Source: a virus
Reading direction: 5' to 3' (one strand)
IMG/VR virus record: IMGVR_UViG_3300010149_000153
Coordinates: 1 to 25,569 of that record
DNA: 25,569 nt
In this document: in pieces, positions 13,800-20,084 of the stretch
Numbering within the stretch: position 1 is the stretch's first letter
How the letters are laid out: every line of letters starts with the position of its first letter
Made by a program: the position numbers and the translations under genes
The notes under the pieces: model-generated
Told to the model about the DNA's origin: nothing
What the model saw: the letters and a program-made list of their open reading frames with translations, nothing else
Database searches by the model: none

Positions 13800-15251
13800 A
13801 TGCTCATGAAACCATCAACCGACTCTGGAGAAAGAAAATGGGACGACTACACATTAGTCAAGTCCCCGTTTAAGGGAAGCAAATTCATTCGAGAATACAT
13901 CGAACGTTTCAACACGGTGTCCTTTTTCAACGAATATGCTGGCTTGCTTTCACTGTTTTATGTCGTAGGCCAAGTCCTCGCACCCTATGTTCGAGTTCCA
14001 ATACACGGAATGTTTCTCGACACCAGAGTGCATGTGTTTTGGATACAACAATCTCGAACAGGGAAGTCTGCTGCATATGAATTTACAAAGAAACTGCTGA
14101 TCGAATGCGAGGTCGAAACCGCCAAATTCACATCTGGTTCGGACGCAGGTTTGCTTGGACACGTCGATGCTGAACCCGAAGTGGATGAAAACGGAAAGCC
14201 AACTGGCAAGACCAATTATGTGGTCACTAAAGGATTGCTTAATGGGTACAAAACTCTCCTTTTCGATGAAGGTAGTGTTTTGCTGGACGACAGAAAGGCG
14301 TATTTTTCAGAGAAGATCCTGTACCTGCAAGAAGCAATGGCCCCCATTGGTTCTGCCACAAATGATCTTTCAAAGGTATTGAAGGGCGCACCGATCAACA
14401 TCGTTTCAGGAGTATCTCTTTGGGCGACAACTTTCCCCCCGAAGGACATCATGCACCATGTATTGGAGAAAGGGTTCTTCCAGCGTGTATTCTTGTATCA
14501 AAATGATGTCAGCAATGAGTTGCGTCAAACAACCAGTGAGCATCGTATCTCTGGAACTTATGTTCCCGTACCCGATAAAGTGTGGGGGTACTCGGAAATT
14601 GCAGAATTTATCTTGGATCGCAAGGATCAGGTTCGTGACAGATTGTTGAAGGCATCGGCTACGACTCAACAAGAATGGAACGAAATGGATGATAACGAAA
14701 GAGATTCAATCGCCAATCAATATGCATACGATCTGTTTGATGTGGGGGAAGGATACCATGCTGCTTTACTTAATGCAACAGCCGACTATTATGATTTGGT
14801 CAATGGCATCGCCAATCCAAATATCAAAGAAACAGCAACATCATTCATACCCAACATCGAAAATTATACGATTACATTCTCAAACATCATTGCAACGATA
14901 ATGGGCAGCAAGATCATCACCGCTGATCATGTCATGATGGCAACTGAGATCATTTACGACAACATGCACAACCTAATCATATGGCTTGAGCAGAAGCAGG
15001 ATTTCAAGGCGAAAAAGAAGCGTGATGCATCTTTGCACGAATGGAAGATTGCATATGGAAAGTGTAGCAGGATGGTTCATTCTCGATCAAAGCGTGAATG
15101 TGTGGCTAAGAAAGAACTTGAGAAGGTCTATGCTGTTGATCAAGGCGTTAGCACCAAAACGGCGGAACGACGCTTGAAGAAGTTATCCGAATCTCCTGAC
15201 GCTGATCGTTTGATGGACGGGAGAAATGCATTCATTGCTTTGAACTGGTGA
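13800..15251 (+). CDS. P-loop ATPase, probable replicative helicase or DUF3987-like
   Basis: A 483-residue protein. WIQQSRTGKSAAYE (residues 81-94) is a Walker A whose usual first Gly is replaced by Gln. KTLLFDEGSVLL (151-162) is Walker B with Asp156-Glu157. GFFQRVFLYQN further on contains a likely arginine finger. LQEAM and VSGVSLWATTFPP lie at sensor-like positions. The C-terminal 80 residues are basic and resemble a winged helix (KTAERRLKKLSES). The arrangement resembles DUF3987-type helicases of plasmids and viruses and more distantly MCM-like AAA+ helicases. Beside a primase it is the best candidate for the replicative helicase. ATG 13800 follows AGGTGA by 6 bases; TTG 13782 is in frame but less likely. 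Confidence 0.6.
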   Translation: MLMKPSTDSGERKWDDYTLVKSPFKGSKFIREYIERFNTVSFFNEYAGLLSLFYVVGQVLAPYVRVPIHGMFLDTRVHVFWIQQSRTGKSAAYEFTKKLLIECEVETAKFTSGSDAGLLGHVDAEPEVDENGKPTGKTNYVVTKGLLNGYKTLLFDEGSVLLDDRKAYFSEKILYLQEAMAPIGSATNDLSKVLKGAPINIVSGVSLWATTFPPKDIMHHVLEKGFFQRVFLYQNDVSNELRQTTSEHRISGTYVPVPDKVWGYSEIAEFILDRKDQVRDRLLKASATTQQEWNEMDDNERDSIANQYAYDLFDVGEGYHAALLNATADYYDLVNGIANPNIKETATSFIPNIENYTITFSNIIATIMGSKIITADHVMMATEIIYDNMHNLIIWLEQKQDFKAKKKRDASLHEWKIAYGKCSRMVHSRSKRECVAKKELEKVYAVDQGVSTKTAERRLKKLSESPDADRLMDGRNAFIALNW

Positions 15252-15255
15252 TTTT

Positions 15256-15954
15256 ATGAAGAAGAAAACTAAGAAATTTTTATCGAAGAAAAAGATTGTA
15301 CCTATTGCGATTTTTTCGGATACCGACGCAAGTGATTTGGTGACAGGTTATAGCGTTCCTTCAAGGTTCAATTTAGCCGCAGTTGTGATCTGGAAAAATG
15401 ATCGTTTTCATGTCTTTTCCGATAAAGGAAAGGCAGATGTATCGTATGTTCTTGAAGACAACACAAAGACCAACCCTCTTCCTCTTTGGGAATTGAAAGA
15501 ATTCATCCAAGACTCGTTTTTAGTAGGCTATGATTTGGAAAAGTTTGGGATTCCATTGTTAGAGGAATATCTCAATGCAGAAGAGGATTTTGAACTAAAT
15601 GTTGAGTATTACGATATTTTGCAGGAATCGTTCAAAGCATACGAAAAACACAGCGGGGAAGGAGGAAAACGATTCCGACTCTTTCAGTTAGCATTTTGGA
15701 ATGCTTGTGAGAACTCAATAAATGTTGCAGATTTGATTGGATTTACGCATATGAAGATGATTCATTCATGGCATTATGGTCAAAGAAGAAAGGGGATAAA
15801 GAAGTTGAAAACGGAAGCAGTTTGGTGTGCTGAATTAGCGCATCGTATTTTCCGACGCCCACAAATACTGGTTCGTGATCACCGTACAAACAAAAAGGTG
15901 AGGATTCCAATTCAAAGCATTGGCAATTTGACGTCGGAAATTACTGGAGATTGA
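15256..15954 (+). CDS. RNase H-fold (DEDD exonuclease-like) protein with altered active site
   Basis: A 232-residue protein with a basic N-terminus. The strand order and spacing resemble DnaQ-like or 'RNase H-like' exonucleases: an opening strand IAIFSDTDASD (about 17-27), FLVGYDLEKFGIPLLE (88-103) in place of the 'vVGFNi.rFD.plL' motif, YYDIL (118-122), and VWCAELAHRIF (189-199) in place of 'eYC..DV..T..lf'. Each catalytic acid is changed or shifted: the middle motif has Gly where Asp is expected and the last lacks Asp. It may be a non-catalytic relative or only a distant look-alike. ATG 15256 follows GGTGAT, whose TGA ends the helicase gene. Its 3' end overlaps the convergent methyltransferase gene by 43 bases. 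Confidence 0.4.
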   Translation: MKKKTKKFLSKKKIVPIAIFSDTDASDLVTGYSVPSRFNLAAVVIWKNDRFHVFSDKGKADVSYVLEDNTKTNPLPLWELKEFIQDSFLVGYDLEKFGIPLLEEYLNAEEDFELNVEYYDILQESFKAYEKHSGEGGKRFRLFQLAFWNACENSINVADLIGFTHMKMIHSWHYGQRRKGIKKLKTEAVWCAELAHRIFRRPQILVRDHRTNKKVRIPIQSIGNLTSEITGD

Positions 15955-17102
15955 GGTTTGACGCCTTGGGCTTCTTCAACTGATTGAATAAAGTCATGAC
16001 CGAGCCAATAGGGAATGACTGATCGCAAATGGAATTTGTCAATGGTTGGGCTTCCAGGGAAGAGGGTATTTGCTGGCAAATCTCCTACGCCTTGAATACC
16101 TGACTTCGATCCACGTGGAGCCTTTTCATAGAACTTACCACTGAGACTTCGAGGCAATCGTGGTCGTGGAACAAAGGTGTCGGGGAAATGTCCAAACAGA
16201 TCCGTTGGTTTCAAAGCAGGAAGCGAACCTGGGGTCATCTCAAACAGATTTTCGTTTCGAGGAAGTCCAAAGAGGTTAGAGTGCGCGGGATCTCGATATG
16301 CTGCTGCATCGATGGTTTTCATTGGGAGATCCGATAATTCGTTCGTGTATCTTGCCCTGCCCGTCGCAGGGTTCTCATACACTTGATACATATCAGGATT
16401 CAAACTTTTTAGGTCATCAAACAATTTGCGAGATTGAGTCAATAAACTCATTCCCAATTCGCGTCGATCAATGGCCGACTGGATCTGTTCGTCGCCCATC
16501 GGTACAGGTTTTCCTCCTCTTCGAGTCATCATTGGTTTGCCTTGCATATCCAAATATCGTCCTAATTCATCACGCTCATACGAGTCTGGGCTTGAGGCTG
16601 CAACGTTGCCTGAGAATCCCAATTTGGATCCTTGGCCTCTGTTCTTGTTGTAGTGGGGTTTGACCCGATCCCAATGCCAACCAGTTGATTTGGTTTCATC
16701 CCAATCCTTCCCTGTCAAATCGGAATACTGATCCATCCACCTTTTATCCCAAATCCATCCTTTGTTTCCTGATGCAGTAGTGAATGCTTTGCAAGGAAAG
16801 GAAGCGACACCAGCGTCGATGCCTTCCCAATCGAAGTCATCCATGATCTCTTCTGCATTCATGTCCATGACATCTCGAATGTGATAATTTGGATCTCCTT
16901 GTTTCAATGATGGATCCAGTTCGTATGCTTGGACATTGTGTCCTCGTTTCTTTGCTGCTCCTCCCCATCCTCCTTCGCCCAAAAACTCAATCAGGGAGGA
17001 ACCGCCTAAACCTGCGAAGAGTTCAGCAAAATTGAGCCGATCTGCTGCTTTGAGAAGTGCCTCAAATACTTCCTCAAAGACATCATCGTTCATCTCAATC
17101 AT
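15912..17102 (-). CDS. Phage-type C5-cytosine methyltransferase ('ENP' family)
   Basis: A 396-residue protein, last gene of the late block. LNFAELFAGLGGSS (23-36) is the SAM-binding motif I, SFPCKAF (101-107) the catalytic PC motif with Cys104 (Phe-Pro-Cys rather than Pro-Pro-Cys), VYENPATGRARY (241-252) the ENP/ENV motif. LKPTDLFGHFP, APRGSKSGIQG and RSVIPYWL are C-terminal hallmarks of a family common in bacteriophages and bacteria, where they follow in this order. Compared with the family there is an insertion of roughly 100 residues between PC and ENP. It differs clearly from the Dcm-type enzyme at 10216-11547, so the virus may methylate two targets. The start overlaps the upstream stop as ATGA. 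Confidence 0.82.
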   Translation of the reverse strand: MIEMNDDVFEEVFEALLKAADRLNFAELFAGLGGSSLIEFLGEGGWGGAAKKRGHNVQAYELDPSLKQGDPNYHIRDVMDMNAEEIMDDFDWEGIDAGVASFPCKAFTTASGNKGWIWDKRWMDQYSDLTGKDWDETKSTGWHWDRVKPHYNKNRGQGSKLGFSGNVAASSPDSYERDELGRYLDMQGKPMMTRRGGKPVPMGDEQIQSAIDRRELGMSLLTQSRKLFDDLKSLNPDMYQVYENPATGRARYTNELSDLPMKTIDAAAYRDPAHSNLFGLPRNENLFEMTPGSLPALKPTDLFGHFPDTFVPRPRLPRSLSGKFYEKAPRGSKSGIQGVGDLPANTLFPGSPTIDKFHLRSVIPYWLGHDFIQSVEEAQGVKPQSPVISDVKLPML

Positions 17103-17344
17103 CTCTTTGTTGAGGCTCTTTTGCCACCTGCGCCTAACTGCCTACGCATGGCAGGTCGCACAGTTCCTCTGGATTTGTTTCTTTTGTACCGCCTTGCAGT
17201 ACGGCCACGTTTGACCTTTCGACTTTGACTCCATGCCTTGGCTTTTCCTGCTCGTACTGGACGATCTCCGATGTTTGCACGGGTGTATCCTCGAAAGCGT
17301 CCTTTGACGATGGAGTCCCATGCTTGGTCAAATGCCTCAGTCAT
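17099..17344 (-). CDS. Small basic protein with 'AW..xxK' N-terminal tag, 81 aa
   Basis: Begins MTEAFDQAWDSIVKG, an N-terminal segment shared in outline with the genes at 19318-19527 and 19524-19742, then becomes extremely basic (KVKRGRTARRYKRNKSRG). The basic part would bind nucleic acid and could help package or condense DNA in the virion; that is inference. ATG 17344 sits about 8 bases after GGGGGT; an in-frame start at 17359 is possible but spoils the shared N-terminus. It overlaps the upstream gene by 8 bases and the next as ATGA. Confidence 0.6.
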   Translation of the reverse strand: MTEAFDQAWDSIVKGRFRGYTRANIGDRPVRAGKAKAWSQSRKVKRGRTARRYKRNKSRGTVRPAMRRQLGAGGKRASTKR

Positions 17345-17543
17345 GCAATAAACCCCCATTGATCGAAGGGATAGGTTGAATCAGCGGCACAGGCTTCTTC
17401 CATACATGCTCACACAAAGGGCATTCCCACAAGAACATTCTGTCCCTACTTCCCGCATAGAAACCGTTTATGCGTACAGCGAGAACATCAGCGTTGCATT
17501 TTTCGCACGTTTGGCTAACCTTGTCTCGATATGCTCTTGACAT
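17337..17543 (-). CDS. Zinc-ribbon protein, 68 aa
   Basis: Two clear knuckles, TCEKCNADVL and WECPLCEHVWKKP, about 24 residues apart, make a classic zinc ribbon (CxxC...CxxC). The rest is a short proline-rich C-terminus. The start follows GAGGCGGT at a normal distance, after the stop of the structural gene. It lies within the late block, so a small virion or late regulatory protein is possible; no further function can be read. Confidence 0.65.
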   Translation of the reverse strand: MSRAYRDKVSQTCEKCNADVLAVRINGFYAGSRDRMFLWECPLCEHVWKKPVPLIQPIPSINGGLLHD

Positions 17544-17552
17544 TTTACCGCC

Positions 17553-18689
17553 TCATACGTGGGAAGCGTGAACATAGGTTATGACGACTTGTGTTGATTG
17601 ATCTAACGGGGGGGGCAATGACAAAGGATCGGGCAGGGATAATCTCGAACCAACGTTATAGTGAAGGTTTTCAGCCAAACTTCCAAGCGATTCACCTGCC
17701 GCTCCATAGCAATCAACCCAAACGAGCGAAGTTAATCCGTCTTCTTCACTTACCAAAGGCCCAAATTTAAGATCCACTCCCCACCTAAGATCAAGTGGAT
17801 GCCCTGGCGGATAAGCAATTAGAGGGGTCTTACTTGTCCGATGTATTGGCGTGATTTGATATTCTCCGCCTCCTCCAAATGGCCGTCCAAGCGATACATC
17901 GGATTGGAAAAATAAATGCGTTTGACCAGCACCTTGAGGATATTGAACAAATCCATCAGGATCGCGGGCATAAATTACGCCTAAGTTGGGGATGGGAAGG
18001 TTTGCTGCATTAAGTCCAGCGACGAAATCATTTCTCGTCCCAGATTTACTTCCATCGCTATGTTCCATGGCTGACAATGGAACGGGACCTGGGCGAATGA
18101 ATGACCTCTTATCTTCAATTGCATGTATCACGGGATTGCTTGCTCCTTTGCCAACTCGAACAGATGCCAATATGGTGTTCTGCCTCACCAACTCTGCACT
18201 CGGAGAACTTGGATACAAGCCGGTTGCAGTATCGACATATGATCCATAAACGAATCCAACATTGTTAGGAAGACGAGGATCGACATAAACCAGGAGTATT
18301 GCTTCATCCCCTGGGTTTGTTCCATTTGGTATCGCTGCGCCATGGTATGAAGAGTGATAGTTTGTTGTAGCACCGATGTCTAAAACCGATCCCGATCCAA
18401 TGTCATAAAACATACCGTCAAGTTGGGCAACACCAGTGTCCACATACAATTCCTTTGTCGATCCTAACGTGCCGTTTGGACGTACACACCCATTTCCGCT
18501 GATCGGATTGTTTCGGTCGCTTTCATCGTATCTGTTTAGGGTGATTGGGATAATCCCGTTCCCTAAACCGTTCTCAACAAAGTTGGTCAAAGATGGACTG
18601 GCAAGAACATCGGTGTCACGGAGTCCATCGTTTTGATATGTTGACGATGCGGTCTTTTCATGGCCTTCTGCCAAATTAGTGTTCGACAT
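17553..18689 (-). CDS. Probable virion structural protein, 378 aa
   Basis: No family recognised. Composition is typical of tail or baseplate proteins: rich in Gly, Ser, Asn, Pro and Thr with few Lys, predicted as beta strands with loops (YVDTGVAQLDGMFYDIGSGS, AILLVYVDPRLPNN, QNTILASVRVG). There is no signal peptide or membrane segment. It lies in the late block downstream of the giant tail protein. Start ATG 18689 is one base after the upstream stop with GGTGGA nearby. A receptor-binding or baseplate role is inference from composition and position. Confidence 0.55.
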   Translation of the reverse strand: MSNTNLAEGHEKTASSTYQNDGLRDTDVLASPSLTNFVENGLGNGIIPITLNRYDESDRNNPISGNGCVRPNGTLGSTKELYVDTGVAQLDGMFYDIGSGSVLDIGATTNYHSSYHGAAIPNGTNPGDEAILLVYVDPRLPNNVGFVYGSYVDTATGLYPSSPSAELVRQNTILASVRVGKGASNPVIHAIEDKRSFIRPGPVPLSAMEHSDGSKSGTRNDFVAGLNAANLPIPNLGVIYARDPDGFVQYPQGAGQTHLFFQSDVSLGRPFGGGGEYQITPIHRTSKTPLIAYPPGHPLDLRWGVDLKFGPLVSEEDGLTSLVWVDCYGAAGESLGSLAENLHYNVGSRLSLPDPLSLPPPLDQSTQVVITYVHASHV

Positions 18690-18690
18690 A

Positions 18691-19311
18691 TCAACAATTC
18701 CACCGTTTCAATGCCGCACCCTTTGGAGTCATTTTTCCACCTTTACTGGTTGGACCTTTGACTCCACTCATTCGGGCGCAAAAGGACTTACGCCTCTTAG
18801 CCTTCTTTGATCCAGCCTTGAGTTTGCTTGGCTTGGTGGTGACAGGTGGTTTGAGATTTGCGCCTTCTTCACGCTTGGCCTTTGCCCGTCCCTTTGCGTT
18901 CAAACCGCCCTTTCTGCTATGTCGGTTTGGGTTGTAGCCATGGAATGGCTTGGAATTTTTCTTTGCCTTTGAGATCATTGCTTTTGACAGCAAATCGCAA
19001 CTTTCACACTCACATCTAAACGCTTTGACCATGGTTGGTTTCCCTCCTACTCCTTGGGGTTTGGATCGCTTACGGCGCGTAGCCGCTTTCTTGTCCGATT
19101 GGCTCATACCCCTCGTTGTTTTAGGGGTTTTGGAAGAAACCTTCTTTGAAGGACGACATTTTGGATAGCCCTTACTATCCGTCTTTGCTTCGCCACGTCC
19201 ACAAGGAGGATGCTTGCCATCCTTATCCTTGCGAGAAACGTCAACCCATTTTTCTTTGAACCAACGCCTCAAGTCTTTTTCGATAAGATCCGAGATGGGG
19301 GCGTTGATCAT
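18691..19311 (-). CDS. Lysine-rich protein with 'SFCARM...LKRWNC' C-terminus (DUF5872-like)
   Basis: A 206-residue, very basic protein. N-terminal part: LRRWFKEKWVDVSRKDKDG, then HPPCGRG and GYPKCRPSKKVSSKTPKTT, a segment I associate with the DUF5872 family seen in phages and large eukaryotic viruses. A middle CECESC could bind zinc. The C-terminus reads KSFCARMSGVKG followed by GAALKRWNC, an ending I remember from small virion-linked proteins of many marine phages. The biochemical role is unknown; the charge suggests DNA contact inside the particle. The family link is from memory and not searched. Confidence 0.6.
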   Translation of the reverse strand: MINAPISDLIEKDLRRWFKEKWVDVSRKDKDGKHPPCGRGEAKTDSKGYPKCRPSKKVSSKTPKTTRGMSQSDKKAATRRKRSKPQGVGGKPTMVKAFRCECESCDLLSKAMISKAKKNSKPFHGYNPNRHSRKGGLNAKGRAKAKREEGANLKPPVTTKPSKLKAGSKKAKRRKSFCARMSGVKGPTSKGGKMTPKGAALKRWNC

Positions 19312-19317
19312 GGTGAA

Positions 19318-19527
19318 TCATTCCGTGTATTGGAAATTGGGGCATTCAAACGCATAGGCATGATCAGAGTGTCTTGGGCTATGTACCAAAAGACCACATG
19401 GATCCCAAGTCTGTTTTGCACCACATTCGGAGCATTTGCCACGCCTCTCACGTGTTCGGTTGCCATCCATTCCTGTGTATCGTTCTTTCATCAATTCCCA
19501 TGCTTTCTCAAGTGCTTCGTGAGTCAT
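19318..19527 (-). CDS. Small Cys-rich protein with 'AWELMK' tag, 69 aa
   Basis: Starts MTHEALEKAWELMKERYTG, sharing its N-terminal helix with the next upstream gene (MTETFEMAWELMKSDEKG), then carries GKCSECGAKQ, DPCG, several His and FECPNF, a likely zinc-binding module. Start ATG 19527 overlaps the upstream stop as ATGA and lies after GGGAGG; a longer in-frame start at 19584 would lie inside the upstream gene. The modular look (same helix, different C-terminal domain) suggests the helix docks these proteins onto a common partner. Confidence 0.6.
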   Translation of the reverse strand: MTHEALEKAWELMKERYTGMDGNRTRERRGKCSECGAKQTWDPCGLLVHSPRHSDHAYAFECPNFQYTE

Positions 19528-19742
19528 TTCTTTTTGCCTCCCTTTGACTTTTTCTTCCAGCCGCCGCCTTTGGACTTGTACCACTTAGAAGCCCAACCGT
19601 TGGCGTAGGCCGAAGGGTACACCTTGAACTTGGATCGAGCCTTTGATTTGGCTTGCGACCAGAGACCTGGGTTGGTTGGGGCGTTGTCGCCCTTCTCGTC
19701 GCTTTTCATCAATTCCCATGCCATCTCAAATGTTTCAGTCAT
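19524..19742 (-). CDS. Small basic protein with 'AWELMK' tag and 'YPSAYANGWASKWYK' motif, 72 aa
   Basis: N-terminal helix MTETFEMAWELMKSDEKG, a short linker, then ARSKFKVYPSAYANGWASKW and a Gly-Lys tail. The YPSAYANGWA...WYK...GG motif is one I associate with small proteins of tailed phages and giant viruses, usually of unknown role and often near proteins like the one at 18691-19311. Probably a late, possibly virion-linked, DNA-contacting protein. The start shares one base with the upstream stop (TAATG). Confidence 0.65.
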   Translation of the reverse strand: MTETFEMAWELMKSDEKGDNAPTNPGLWSQAKSKARSKFKVYPSAYANGWASKWYKSKGGGWKKKSKGGKKK

Positions 19743-20083
19743 TATCGAACCTCCATCAAAATTTCAATCCGAACCTCGTTCGTTGTATTTTTTTGGATCG
19801 GGACAAACGTCGTTCGGAATGCAGGTGCGTCGAGGGCATTTGTTCCGTGCAAAACAACTTCTTGGATTGGTTGAGCCGATGCTTGCTGAGAATCAAAAAA
19901 AGCATTGATTGAGATGGTTCGATCATCGATTCTTTGAATCTCAACATTTTTATTCAGTTGAGTATTTCCTGCCCCACTGTCTCTGCTTGATGCTTTGGAT
20001 CCAGACGAACCCAATGTGCAATTCTTGATCAGCGTTTGAAGGTGATCGGTCAAAGCGGCTTTGAGGGGGTCGAGAACAGGCAT
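19742..20083 (-). CDS. Probable small structural protein, 113 aa
   Basis: No family recognised. A short N-terminal helix (DPLKAALTDHLQTLIKN), a Ser/Gly linker, then a beta-rich domain (NVEIQRIDDRTISINAFF, EVVLHGTNAL, EVRIEILMEVR). This layout is common in small tail or baseplate accessory proteins. It starts two bases after the giant tail gene's stop with GGTGA just upstream, implying coupled expression with it. Confidence 0.55.
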   Translation of the reverse strand: MPVLDPLKAALTDHLQTLIKNCTLGSSGSKASSRDSGAGNTQLNKNVEIQRIDDRTISINAFFDSQQASAQPIQEVVLHGTNALDAPAFRTTFVPIQKNTTNEVRIEILMEVR

Positions 20084-20084
20084 A

